Below are positions 49,189-57,714 of a DNA stretch of 64,000 nucleotides, in pieces. The DNA comes from JANMES01 sp038229715 (lineage in GTDB: Bacteria; Planctomycetota; Phycisphaerae; Tepidisphaerales; Tepidisphaeraceae), in the NCBI GenBank assembly GCA_038229715.1, contig JBBROD010000018.1:1-64000 (forward strand). Reading direction: 5' to 3'. The stretch's first letter is position 1. Every line of letters starts with the position of its first letter. The position numbers and the translations under genes are program-made. The notes beneath the pieces were generated by a model, which worked only from the letters and a program-made list of their open reading frames with translations, made no database searches and was not told where the DNA came from.

Positions 49189-50268
49189 ATGCCCCATCTA
49201 GACCCGTTGCTCTTGCGCATGATGGAAAACAGCGCCTCCGACCTCCATGTCGTCGTCGGGCAGCCGCCCAAGTACCGCATTCATGGCGAGGTCATGCCGG
49301 TGGCGGATTATCCGGTGCTGGATGAGCCGACCGTGAAGCAGTGGATGTTCGAGATTTGCTCGGCCGAGCAGCGGGAGCGGTATCTGGAGAACAAGGATTT
49401 CGACTTCGCCTACGGCATCGGCGAGCAGGCGCGATACCGCGTGAATTACTTTTTCCAGCGGACGGGGTTTGGTGCGGTGTTTCGGATTATTCCGTTTCAG
49501 ATCGCGACCATTGAAGAACTGAAGCTTCCGCCGGTACTGAGAAAGCTGGCCGAGCTGCGCGGCGGGCTGGTGCTGGTGACCGGGCCGACCGGCAGCGGCA
49601 AATCCACCACGCTGGCGGCGATTATCGATCTGATCAACAAGACGCAACGCCGTCACATCGTCACGATCGAAGACCCGATCGAGTTCGTCCACCGCAATCA
49701 GCAGTCGATCGTCACGCACCGTGAGATCGGCGAGCATACGAAGGATTTCGCCAGCGCGCTACGCGGCGTGTTCCGGCAGGATAGCGACGTGGTGCTGGTC
49801 GGCGAAATGCGCGACCTGGAAACCATCAGCCTCGCCCTCAGCGCCGCCGCCACCGGGACGCTGGTTTACGGGACGCTGCACACGAATAGCGCCGCCAAGA
49901 CCATCGATCGGATTATTGACGTCTTCCCGCCGGAGCAGCAAGAGCAGATCCGCATCATGCTGAGCGAGTCGATCAAGGCGATCGTCGCCCAGCAGTTGCT
50001 GCGTCGTAAAGATGGCAGGGGGCGCATCGCCGTGAACGAAATCCTGATCGGCAGCCCGGCGTTATCGAACCTGATCCGCGAAGGGAAGATCGAGTCGATC
50101 ATCAACGTCATCCAGAGCGGTAAGGCGATGGGGATGCAGACGATGGACGAAGGATTGGAGAAGTTGCTGAAGCTGGGGATCGTCGATCCCGAAGACGCCT
50201 ATATTAAATCGATCGACAAACGACGGTTCGAGCACTACCTGCCGGGGCATGAGGAAACGCACAAATAG
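49189..50268 (+). CDS. pilT: PilT twitching motility ATPase
   Basis: 359 aa from the ATG at 49189, preceded by GGAGG at a spacing of five; an ATG at 49186 is too close. Walker A is VTGPTGSGKSTTLAAIID, the Asp box IVTIEDPIEFVHRN, Walker B VLVGEMRDLETISLAL, and the His box GTLHTNSAAKTIDRIIDVFP. The C-terminal AIVAQQLLRRKDGRGRIAVNEILI is the family's diagnostic late motif. It is a standard-length PilT that disassembles type IV pili. It shares an Asn in the His box where the upstream paralogue has Pro. No pilin or PilB/C genes are in the window. Confidence 0.92.
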   Translation: MPHLDPLLLRMMENSASDLHVVVGQPPKYRIHGEVMPVADYPVLDEPTVKQWMFEICSAEQRERYLENKDFDFAYGIGEQARYRVNYFFQRTGFGAVFRIIPFQIATIEELKLPPVLRKLAELRGGLVLVTGPTGSGKSTTLAAIIDLINKTQRRHIVTIEDPIEFVHRNQQSIVTHREIGEHTKDFASALRGVFRQDSDVVLVGEMRDLETISLALSAAATGTLVYGTLHTNSAAKTIDRIIDVFPPEQQEQIRIMLSESIKAIVAQQLLRRKDGRGRIAVNEILIGSPALSNLIREGKIESIINVIQSGKAMGMQTMDEGLEKLLKLGIVDPEDAYIKSIDKRRFEHYLPGHEETHK

Positions 50269-50353
50269 GCTCTCGTTTGTCGTTTCCGGAGGCGCGACGG
50301 TCTCCAATTGTCCTTTGACAATCGCCCGAGCCTTGTGCGATCCAACGACGCAT

Positions 50354-50390
50354 AAAAAATATCCCGGGCGGAGCATGGTGCGCCGCCCGG
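50354..50390 (-). terminator. Terminator of the outer-membrane barrel gene
   Basis: An 8-bp stem CCGGGCGG (50364-50371)/CCGCCCGG (50383-50390) on the minus strand is followed by ATATTTTTTA. It lies between convergent genes and may act on both. Confidence 0.7.
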
Positions 50391-50424
50391 AACAGTTATT
50401 ACAAACTCCGATCAAGCCTGCCGA

Positions 50425-50946
50425 TCAGAACCGGAAACCGATACCCAGCGTGTAGACGAACTGGCCGTCGTCGAATGCGTTATCCGCGTTGCAGGCGTCG
50501 CGGAAGAAGAACTGGTATTCGATCGAGCCAAACAGGAACGTCGTGTCATTGACGAAGAACTTGAGCCCGGCTTCGGGGGCGGCTTCCCACGTGTCGGTCA
50601 CGCCGTCGCCGTAGACGTAGCCGATGTTCGCACCGACGAACGGACGCCAACGGCCGAGGTCGATGTTGTAATCGGCGGCCACGCGCGTGTTGCCGTTAAC
50701 GATGGAGTCCGAATTCTTGCCGGCATCTGCATAAGTCAGTCCCTGGCGAATGCTGAGCTCGAACCCGTCGGTCACAAAGTAACCCAGGCTCGCGTTAGCA
50801 TTGATGCTACCGGACCGGAATTCCTTGTCGTTCCCGCCCGATCCGCTGAGCGTGAATTCCTTGTCGCCCTGCTTGAAGTTGGCCATCGCCACCGATGAAG
50901 TTGCCATCACCGCTACCGCTGCTAACCACTTCGAAAAGTTTTTCAT
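50425..50946 (-). CDS. Outer-membrane beta-barrel protein
   Basis: 173 aa from the ATG at 50946 with AAGGG upstream. The signal peptide is WLAAVAVMATSSVAMA. Alternating hydrophobic strands (GSINANASLGYFV, FELSIRQGLTYA, RWRPFVGANIGYVYGD, FLFGSIEYQFFF) and the final Phe in GIGFRF, the usual signal for the assembly machinery, support an outer-membrane barrel of about eight strands (OmpA/OmpX-like). Ligand unknown. The presence of a barrel supports a diderm envelope. Confidence 0.78.
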   Translation of the reverse strand: MKNFSKWLAAVAVMATSSVAMANFKQGDKEFTLSGSGGNDKEFRSGSINANASLGYFVTDGFELSIRQGLTYADAGKNSDSIVNGNTRVAADYNIDLGRWRPFVGANIGYVYGDGVTDTWEAAPEAGLKFFVNDTTFLFGSIEYQFFFRDACNADNAFDDGQFVYTLGIGFRF

Positions 50947-51160
50947 CACGCACCCTTAGAAAAGGCTCGATCGAGTTCCAATCGACCGTAGCCGATGAGT
51001 ATTTTAGAGGCGACACGGAATGGGCGTATCGGGTATAACCCGATAGGAGACTCATGTGGATATGCCGCTGCCGCATGGCGCAATTCTTTTGCGGTTCTGG
51101 CCGCTTAGTCGATAGAATTATAGAATCGCCGAAACGCGACTCTCCTTTTCAACGGCAACC

Positions 51161-51754
51161 ATGGACAATCTCTACCACGACGGCCAACGCCAACTGCAGG
51201 ACGCATTCGATACCCGCAAACTCGCCGATCGCATGGCCGAGAAGATCGTGCACGATTTTCTCGCGCCCAAGCAGAAGGCGTTTATCGAAAGCGCCGATAT
51301 GTTCTTTCTCGCCACCGCCGACGACCTCGGCCGGCCGACCTGCAGCTACCGCGGCGGCGATCCCGGGTTCGTCCGCGTGATCGACGACCGCACGCTGGCC
51401 CTCCCGAACTACGATGGCGATGGCATGTATGTTTCATGGGGCAACGCGGTGCAAAATCCGCACGTTGGTCTGCTCTTCATCGATTTCATGAAAGGGTGGC
51501 GACTGCGCATCCAAGGCACGGCGACGATCCATCGCGAACACGCGCTGATCGGCCAATACCTGGGCGCACAGTTCATCGTTCAAATCGCAATCCGAGAAGT
51601 GTTTCCAAACTGTCCACGGTATATCCACAAGTATCAGTTGGTGGAGCGATCCGTTTATGTACCGCACGCCGGTTGTGAGGCTCCGATTCCCGATTGGAAA
51701 AAACAGCCGGATATCAGGGAAGTTTTGCCTGCAAACGATCCCGCGCGTTCTTAA
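51161..51754 (+). CDS. Pyridoxamine 5'-phosphate oxidase-family (PPOX) flavoprotein
   Basis: 197 aa. FFLATADDLGRPTCSYRGGDPGF is the FMN-binding strand pair of the split-barrel fold. LPNYDGDGMYVSWGN and VGLLFIDFMKGWRLRIQGTATI complete the barrel core. Members reduce or oxidise flavin- or F420-linked substrates; pyridoxamine oxidase activity is not implied. The C-terminus contains a conserved-looking CPRYIHKYQLV. Stand-alone gene, convergent with the DNA methyltransferase gene. Confidence 0.8.
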   Translation: MDNLYHDGQRQLQDAFDTRKLADRMAEKIVHDFLAPKQKAFIESADMFFLATADDLGRPTCSYRGGDPGFVRVIDDRTLALPNYDGDGMYVSWGNAVQNPHVGLLFIDFMKGWRLRIQGTATIHREHALIGQYLGAQFIVQIAIREVFPNCPRYIHKYQLVERSVYVPHAGCEAPIPDWKKQPDIREVLPANDPARS

Positions 51755-51772
51755 CAAACGTTTGTCCGCTCG

Positions 51773-52828
51773 TTACGACGCTTTGGCCTTCACTCGGCTG
51801 TCGCGCATCGCTTTGCCGTTGCGGACTCTTGCAACGCGTTTACGGCCGAAGGCGTCGGTTTCGGTCATCACGCGGCTGGCGCGATTTCCGTCAGCCGTGA
51901 CAAATAGAGATGCTTCATCCGACGCCAAAGCGCCAGAGGTTTTGGCGACTTTTTGGCCGGCTTCTAGCGCGTGAGCCAAGCGTTTTTGAGCGTAGCCGAC
52001 GTACTCGGCTGATTGATCGATTCCCAAATACTTCCGGCCGAGCAGCGCGGCGCTGACGACCGTCGTCCCGCTGCCGTTAAACGGATCGAGCACGACATCG
52101 CCAGGATTGCTGCTGGCTTGGATGATGCGGTTCAGCACGCCGATCGGCATTTGGCAGCCGTGCCACCCTTCGCGCTCCTTGAACGTGCCGCAGACGCGGG
52201 ATTCGTTCCACACATCGGTATTGGACCCGAAGTAACCGAACGCGGCCGCTTCCTCGGGGGTGAGCACGCGCCCGTCGGGCTCGACCAAAGATTTGCCCCC
52301 AGCTTCCTGCGGGCGAAGGTACCAGGTGTCGTCAGGCAGCTTGCCCTTGGGGTTGGCGCGGGCGTCGTCGTAGGTTGTTTGGCGCGCGGATTTAACGCGG
52401 ATCGCATCGGCGTTGAAAGTGATGTTGGTCATCCCCGGCTCGGGCTTTTGCTTACTGAAGTAAAGGATGTGGGTGTGGCTTTTGGCGAACATCTTTTTCG
52501 TCTGCTGGCCGAACGTGTAATGCCAGACAATCCAGTTGCGGAGGTGGAACCCGATTTTACGGCGCGCGATCACAGCCAGATCAGCGGCGAATTCGTCACC
52601 GATCGCGAGGTAGAAGCTTCCTGTCGGCTTCAGCGCCCGATAGACCGCGCGCATCCACTTCTCTGACCATTCCACGTACTCTGCCACATCTTTTTCGTCG
52701 TCGTATCCGTGGTACAAATACCCGATATTGAAGGGCGGATCAGCAAAGCAAAGATCGACCCATCCTTCTGGGCTTTCATTGAGCAGTTGGATGGAGTCGC
52801 CTTGAACGATTTGGTTGGTAGCCAGCAT
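51773..52828 (-). CDS. Beta-class DNA methyltransferase (adenine N6 or cytosine N4)
   Basis: 351 aa from the ATG at 52828; the frame is open to 52945. Motif IV ADPPFNIGYLYHG comes near the N-terminus and motif I VVLDPFNGSGTTVVSAALLG near the C-terminus, the order of the beta class. RNWIVWHYTFGQQTKKMF and MPIGVLNRIIQASSNPGD are typical supporting blocks. It methylates DNA at a specific site. No restriction endonuclease is encoded nearby, so it is orphan in this window. A perfect TATAAT lies nine bases upstream of the chosen ATG, suggesting a leaderless or near-leaderless message. Confidence 0.85.
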   Translation of the reverse strand: MLATNQIVQGDSIQLLNESPEGWVDLCFADPPFNIGYLYHGYDDEKDVAEYVEWSEKWMRAVYRALKPTGSFYLAIGDEFAADLAVIARRKIGFHLRNWIVWHYTFGQQTKKMFAKSHTHILYFSKQKPEPGMTNITFNADAIRVKSARQTTYDDARANPKGKLPDDTWYLRPQEAGGKSLVEPDGRVLTPEEAAAFGYFGSNTDVWNESRVCGTFKEREGWHGCQMPIGVLNRIIQASSNPGDVVLDPFNGSGTTVVSAALLGRKYLGIDQSAEYVGYAQKRLAHALEAGQKVAKTSGALASDEASLFVTADGNRASRVMTETDAFGRKRVARVRNGKAMRDSRVKAKAS

Positions 52829-52837
52829 AGTCCGGCC

Positions 52838-52866
52838 ATTATAGCGCATTTTCTGCGCGGGCGCAA
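52838..52866 (-). promoter_or_regulatory. Sigma-70-type promoter of the DNA methyltransferase gene
   Basis: On the minus strand TTGCGC, 17 bases, then TATAAT. The -10 is a perfect match, the -35 matches at three positions. It lies inside the longer open frame and supports the start at 52828. Confidence 0.5.
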
Positions 52867-52954
52867 TGGCTGGTTTGGCTGGCGACAGCTTTCGGGCCTT
52901 GATCGATCTTAACCCTTTTTCAAACGCCACCTTCCGCTGATTCATTCAAACCCT

Positions 52955-52983
52955 TTCGCTGCTCGGGGAAACCGTCTTATAAT
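52955..52983 (+). promoter_or_regulatory. Possible promoter of thiE
   Basis: TATAAT (52978-52983) lies 21 bases before the thiE ATG, with a weak -35 (TTCGCT, 52955-52960) at 17 bases. No TPP riboswitch box is visible in the short leader. Confidence 0.4.
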
Positions 52984-53004
52984 CGGCCTTTTCAGGAACA
53001 AGCC

Positions 53005-54105
53005 ATGAGCCCGCCGCTGCTGAGAATGCTCGACGCCAACGCCAACCGCGCCCGTGAAGGGCTTCGCGTGATCGAGGATTACGCCCGGTTCGTATTGAAC
53101 GACGCGGAATTGCAGGGAGATTTGAAAGCGCTGCGGCACGATTTCGCGGAGACGCTTAAGCCGTTTTTGAGCGACGCAATCCTTCATCGCGACACGCCTG
53201 GCGATGTAGGAACCACCGCGAAAACCGAAAGCGAAGCCCGCCGCGAGGATTTTGCGGAGATCGTGGTAGCCGCCGGGAAGCGGGTCTGCGAGGCACTACG
53301 GGCGATTGAGGAAGTGTTGAAGGCCAAGGGTTCGGGGTTCGGGGTTCAGGGTTCGGTTCATTCGCTTCAAACCCTGAACCCTGAATCCCGAACCCCGTCG
53401 GCAACCATCGAAATACTCCGTTACCGGTTCTACGACCTCGAACAGCGCATCGCGTTAACGCTTTGTTATGCAAAGCACTTCGCGAATATTGGGCTTTACG
53501 TCCTGATCACCGAAAGCATCTGTTCCCAACCGTGGTTGACCGCCGCCGAGCAGGCGATTGCCGGCGGGGCCGACTGCATCCAATTGCGTGAGAAGGATTT
53601 AGATGCCGGCGAGCTACTTTGCAGAGCAAAGCAACTGGTTTTACTTTGCAAAGCAAAAAACGTGCTTTGCGTCATCAACGACCGGCCGGACATCGCTTTG
53701 CTCAGCGGAGCGGATGGCGTCCACGTCGGGCAAGGCGATCTGCCCGCCCGCGAAGTGCGGAAATTGCTGGGCACGGACAAAATCGTCGGCGTGAGCACGC
53801 ACGAAATCGCTCACGCGAAACAGGCCGTTCTCGACGGGGCGGACTATGTCGGCGTCGGGCCGATCTTCAAGAGCAGCACGAAGCCGCGCGAGTTTATCGC
53901 CGGGCTTGATTACGCGCGGCAGGTGGCGAGCGAAATACCGATCCCCGCCGTCGCGATCGCGGGGATCACGCTGGAGAACGTCGATTCGGTCCTCGCCACC
54001 GGCGTGCAGGCGGTGGCGGTGACGGCCGCTGTTGTCGGCGCGAAGGACATCGCGGCTGCGGCGCGGGCATTCAAAGAAAAATTAGCCGCAGATAAACGCA
54101 GATGA
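53005..54105 (+). CDS. thiE: Thiamine-phosphate synthase with N-terminal ThiD2-like domain
   Basis: 366 aa. Residues 1-145 are the ThiD2-like domain (LDANANRAREGLRVIEDYARFVLND). From about 162 the ThiE TIM barrel follows: CIQLREKDLDAGEL, INDRPDIALL, GVHVGQGDLPA, GVSTHEIAHA and DYVGVGPIFKSSTKP, which contain the pyrimidine and diphosphate sites. ThiE joins hydroxymethylpyrimidine diphosphate and thiazole phosphate to thiamine phosphate. About 25 residues (KGSGFGVQGS onwards, about 109-133) are encoded by an in-frame inverted repeat, and the last residues and stop come from another repeat arm. Other thiamine genes are not in the window. Confidence 0.9.
   Translation: MSPPLLRMLDANANRAREGLRVIEDYARFVLNDAELQGDLKALRHDFAETLKPFLSDAILHRDTPGDVGTTAKTESEARREDFAEIVVAAGKRVCEALRAIEEVLKAKGSGFGVQGSVHSLQTLNPESRTPSATIEILRYRFYDLEQRIALTLCYAKHFANIGLYVLITESICSQPWLTAAEQAIAGGADCIQLREKDLDAGELLCRAKQLVLLCKAKNVLCVINDRPDIALLSGADGVHVGQGDLPAREVRKLLGTDKIVGVSTHEIAHAKQAVLDGADYVGVGPIFKSSTKPREFIAGLDYARQVASEIPIPAVAIAGITLENVDSVLATGVQAVAVTAAVVGAKDIAAAARAFKEKLAADKRR
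53328..53396. repeat. In-frame inverted repeat inside thiE
   Basis: GGGTTCGGGGTTC modules (53328-53354) pair with GAACCCTGAA-type modules (53371-53396). The reading frame passes through without a stop, adding a Gly/Ser/Thr-rich insert between the two domains. Confidence 0.82.
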
Positions 54106-54181
54106 ACGCAGATAATTGAAAAGATGAATGTGCTGAATGGATTGATCTGATCCGCGTTCATCTGCGTTTATCTGCGGCTAA
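54082..54181. repeat. Paired inverted repeat TTAGCCGCAGATAAACG spanning the thiE stop
   Basis: 32-bp arms (54082-54113 and 54150-54181) are near-perfect complements. The left arm encodes the last residues of ThiE and its TGA. The right arm ends 19 bases before the murJ ATG. Confidence 0.88.
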
Positions 54182-54200
54182 AAAATCTTCTCGGGAACGG

Positions 54201-55904
54201 ATGTCCGAATCGACCGAAAACACCTCCCGCGCGATCTTCAGCCACGCCAAGCTGATCGGCGGGCTCACGCTCGTGAGTCGGCTCTTAGGCCTCGCCCGCG
54301 ACGTGGTCGCATCTCATGTGTTCGGCGTGGGCATTGTCGCAACCGCGTTTTCCGTCGCGTTCACCATCCCCAACCTGTTCCGGCGACTCCTCGGCGAAGG
54401 CGCGTTATCGGCGGCGTTTATTCCGCTGTACGCACAGGCAGAAAAGCGGAGCAAGACCGACACCGGTGAATCCGCCGCCGACTTTGCCTCGGGATCGTTC
54501 AACCTCCTGTTGCTGATCCTGATCGGCATCACGCTGATCGGCGAAGCCGTTTTGGGATGGATGCTATGGGCCGACCGCGGCAGCGCCCGGCTCGATCGTC
54601 GCCTGCTGTTGCAGTTTACCGCCGTCATGCTGCCGTACGTGTTGCTGGTCTGCAGCGGGGCGTTTTTGTCGGCGATCCTTCAAGTCCACAAGCGGTTCGG
54701 CCCGCCGGCGTTTGCGCCGGTGCTGCTGAACGTTTGCCATATCGGCGTGGTGGTGATCGGGGCGTGGTTCCTTGGGCTCCACGGGCAAGATCAGCAGACC
54801 GACCACGTCATCGCACTGCAAATCACGCTCGCCTACTGGCTGGCGATCGGCGTGCTGGTGGCCGGCGTGCTGCAGGTGGCGGTGCTCTGGCCGGCGCTGC
54901 GGGCGATCGGATTCCGTTTCAACCTGCGCATCGCATTCTGGACGCCGGCCGCCAGGCAGATGTTGAAACTCGCCGCACCGCTGGCGATCGCCGCGGGCGT
55001 GCTACAGTTGTCCGTCGTCATCGACGAATTCATCGGCTGGGCGTTCATGCAGGGGATCAAAGACGGCGCGGCTGTCGAGTCGTTTTCACTCCTCGGCCAC
55101 ACTTTCCGTTACCCGCTGGCACTGGGCGCCCCGCGGCGGATCGACTTGGCGCAGCTGCTTTACCAATTCCCCCTCGGCGTTTTCGCGACCGCACTGGCGA
55201 CCGCGATCTTCCCCAAATTGTCAGCCGACGCGATGGAGCCCGGCCGCGAGAGTTTCAAACGCACGCTCCGTCAGGGGATCGAAGCCGCGCTCTGGGAAGG
55301 CCTGCCCGCCAGCGTCGGGCTGATGTTAGTTTGCGAGCCGATCACCAAGCTCCTCTTCCAGCACGGCAACACCACCGCGGCCGACGCGGCGCTGATCGCG
55401 CGCAGCGCGTTCTACTTCGCCGGTGGGATATGGGCGTTCTCGCTCCTGCTGGTGATCAACCGGGCCTACTACGCGCTGCACGACACCGTCACCCCGCTGT
55501 GGGCCAGTGTGCTGAACATCGTATTGAACATCGCGGTTGAGCTGCCGCTGATGTGGTGGATGGGCGAGTCCGCCATCGCGCTCGGCACGATGGTGAGCTT
55601 TATCGTGCAGGCGATTGTGACGCTCTATCTTCTCGACCGCAAGCTTGGCGGGCTGGGCACCGGACAACTGGCGAAAACCGTCGGCAAGATGCTGATTGCG
55701 ACACTGGGGATGGGATTCGTCGGCTGGGCGATCACTTTCGTGCCGATCTACCCAAGGGCCGAAACCCGCGAAGCGTGGATCGTGCAACTCGCGTTGCAAG
55801 TAGGGCTTGCGATGGTCGTCTATTTAAGCCTTTGCCAACTGCTCGGCGTGAATCTGCTGCGGCAACTACGACGGCAGTCAACACCTGCGATAAAACCCGA
55901 ATGA
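54201..55904 (+). CDS. murJ: Lipid II flippase MurJ
   Basis: 567 aa with about fourteen membrane spans. The start LVSRLLGLARDVVASHVFG followed by FTIPNLFRRLLGEGALSAAFIPLY is the diagnostic MurJ/MviN signature. Positive charges in the first helices and the central cavity residues fit the MOP superfamily. It moves lipid II across the inner membrane for peptidoglycan synthesis, so the organism probably makes a murein wall, consistent with MltA in the same window. The final Lys-Pro-Glu and TGA fall within a repeat of the CGAATGACGAAACCC family. Confidence 0.95.
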   Translation: MSESTENTSRAIFSHAKLIGGLTLVSRLLGLARDVVASHVFGVGIVATAFSVAFTIPNLFRRLLGEGALSAAFIPLYAQAEKRSKTDTGESAADFASGSFNLLLLILIGITLIGEAVLGWMLWADRGSARLDRRLLLQFTAVMLPYVLLVCSGAFLSAILQVHKRFGPPAFAPVLLNVCHIGVVVIGAWFLGLHGQDQQTDHVIALQITLAYWLAIGVLVAGVLQVAVLWPALRAIGFRFNLRIAFWTPAARQMLKLAAPLAIAAGVLQLSVVIDEFIGWAFMQGIKDGAAVESFSLLGHTFRYPLALGAPRRIDLAQLLYQFPLGVFATALATAIFPKLSADAMEPGRESFKRTLRQGIEAALWEGLPASVGLMLVCEPITKLLFQHGNTTAADAALIARSAFYFAGGIWAFSLLLVINRAYYALHDTVTPLWASVLNIVLNIAVELPLMWWMGESAIALGTMVSFIVQAIVTLYLLDRKLGGLGTGQLAKTVGKMLIATLGMGFVGWAITFVPIYPRAETREAWIVQLALQVGLAMVVYLSLCQLLGVNLLRQLRRQSTPAIKPE

Positions 55905-55965
55905 CGAAACCCGAAATCCGAATGAATGACGAAACCCGAATGGCGAATGACGAAAAACGTCAGTG
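55891..55965. repeat. Solo arm, CGAATGACGAAACCC family
   Basis: Modules GAATGACGAAACCC and GAAATCCGAATGAATGACG match the left arms at 21601 and 49012, but no complementary arm follows. The murJ stop lies inside. Confidence 0.8.
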
Positions 55966-55986
55966 ATCGTAGTGCATCAATGAAGT

Positions 55987-56038
55987 CACCCCGCCCGATC
56001 GATTAGCGATCGGCCGGGCGGGGTGCGCGATTCTTTTT
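55987..56038 (+). terminator. Terminator between murJ and the convergent beta-helix gene
   Basis: An 11-bp stem CACCCCGCCCG (55987-55997)/CGGGCGGGGTG (56014-56024) enclosing a smaller CGATCG-type pairing, then a short spacer and TTCTTTTT. Confidence 0.7.
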
Positions 56039-56049
56039 CGGAGTCAAGT

Positions 56050-57462
56050 TTATGCGGCTCTATGGTGCTTGTGCTTGCGGACCGTGGTTGTAATCACCGT
56101 AGTCGTTGTGGATGACGTGGACGTCGTCGCAGTCGTGTCGGTCGGGGTTGAAGTTGAAGTCGGAGTCGCCGTCGGAGTCGGAGTCGTTGTAACCACTGGA
56201 GTTCCAGTTAAGTCGCCGGCCACGCCAACGCCCGTGGTGTCGATCAACCCGCCGATCTGGATGGTGTTATCTGAGAGCGAAGCGGTTACGTTCGCAGTGG
56301 GCACGTAGATCGCCTCCTGCGAACTGTTCACTATCAGCGTATTGCCATAAACCTGCGCATTGGTCATGGTTTCGCCGGCGGGCCAGACAAAAATTTCGTA
56401 GTTGGCTTTGCCGTTAGACAGGCCGTTGTTGCTCGACACGTTGTAGCGAACAACATTGTTCGCCCAAGTGCCTGCGCCGGCGAACTGGAACAGTCCGAGT
56501 CCGGACCCGGCGTTATCGTGGCTGTAGTTGTATTGCATGACCGAGTTGGTCACTCCGCCGTCCAGATCGAACCCGCCTCCGTCGCCGCCGGCAGTGCGGT
56601 TGTTGTAGGATTCGTTGTACTGGATAGTGACTGCGTTGGATTCCCATACCCAAATGCCGACTGGCCCGTTGTCGTTGGTGTTGTTGGCGCCGTTGTTATA
56701 TGCGGTGGAGTATTCGATCGTGGCGTCGTCGACCGATTGCAGAACAATGCCGCTCCCGGTCGGACTATTCCGCCCGCGGAAGCCGGCGTTGTCGTACGCG
56801 TTGGAGTAGCCGACGTACAGGTCGTGATGTGCGTAGCGTCCGGAATCGGCCGCAAATGGCCCGTACGCGGTAATGCCCGCCAATCCGTTCGCGTGGGCGT
56901 CGACGTTGGTGATTTGCGCCCCGTCGAATCCTCCGCCCACTACCGCTCCCATCGCCACGCCGTATCGGCCGAACCCGGACGCTTCGACCTGATCGATCGT
57001 GACGCCGCCCAGGTTTTTGCCGGCCGGCAGATCGCTATAGAAGTCGAGCCCCGTGCCGGTATTGCTGGACGCGCCGGATCCCACCACATTCAGGTTTTTG
57101 AGTGTGATGTTTCCCACGTCGTAGGCAAAGACCGCATCGCCATTGCCGGCGCTGAGGGTGGCGCGGGAGCTGGCCGGCGCGGTCGCGGATAATTGCAGGC
57201 CCGTCGCGGGGTCGTAGCTGGTGATCGTCACCGGATTGTTGGCGTCCCCGCCATCGGCAGAATCCAGATACAGCATTCCGTGAAATGTCACGCCACCCTT
57301 CAGCAGCACGACATCACCCGCGCTCAGGTTTCTGGAGTTCAGCGCCGCATAGTCGGCGTCGGTGTTGACGAAATACGAGCTCATCATCTGCCGAACTTCC
57401 AGCGCCTCGAACATCGCTGCTCGGCGGACACTGGCGTTTTTAGAACCGGGGGAACGACGCAA
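56050..57462 (-). CDS. Secreted right-handed beta-helix protein with planctomycete N-terminal motif
   Basis: 470 aa. The N-terminus has a basic stretch, then FEALEVRQMMSS, the planctomycete LEPR-type sorting motif of surface or secreted proteins. Residues 40-400 contain repeated GITAYG, NNGANN, SNAVTIQYNESYNN and VRYNVSSNN turns of a parallel beta-helix (NosD/PbH1-like), usually a polysaccharide-binding or lyase scaffold. The tail is a low-complexity Thr/Ser/Pro stretch of about 55 residues (TPTPTATPTSTST) ending in basic KHKHHRAA. No catalytic residues can be named. A signal peptide in the usual sense is not obvious. Confidence 0.75.
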   Translation of the reverse strand: MRRSPGSKNASVRRAAMFEALEVRQMMSSYFVNTDADYAALNSRNLSAGDVVLLKGGVTFHGMLYLDSADGGDANNPVTITSYDPATGLQLSATAPASSRATLSAGNGDAVFAYDVGNITLKNLNVVGSGASSNTGTGLDFYSDLPAGKNLGGVTIDQVEASGFGRYGVAMGAVVGGGFDGAQITNVDAHANGLAGITAYGPFAADSGRYAHHDLYVGYSNAYDNAGFRGRNSPTGSGIVLQSVDDATIEYSTAYNNGANNTNDNGPVGIWVWESNAVTIQYNESYNNRTAGGDGGGFDLDGGVTNSVMQYNYSHDNAGSGLGLFQFAGAGTWANNVVRYNVSSNNGLSNGKANYEIFVWPAGETMTNAQVYGNTLIVNSSQEAIYVPTANVTASLSDNTIQIGGLIDTTGVGVAGDLTGTPVVTTTPTPTATPTSTSTPTDTTATTSTSSTTTTVITTTVRKHKHHRAA

Positions 57463-57714
57463 ACCAACCGGAAGAATTCGAATCGGGGCGACCTTTCAAA
57501 GGAGTGAATCCACACCGTGCCAGGACACACGTCTCACTTAAATTTATCGGCGGGGAAGCAGACGGAGTGAGGCCTTGGCAAACGGTTTGTTGAGTTTTCG
57601 TCGAGTTATCAGACGCCTTGGTGTGCAATTTTACGACTGTACGGCTTTTGCAGGAGATTGCTTCATTTGTACGCTGATTGCAATGTCGAAGTTCGAGGAA
57701 AGATAAAAAATTGA

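Noticed and set aside
52921..53004. TPP riboswitch upstream of thiE
   Set aside because: The leader is too short and lacks the CUGAGA-type THI-box core.
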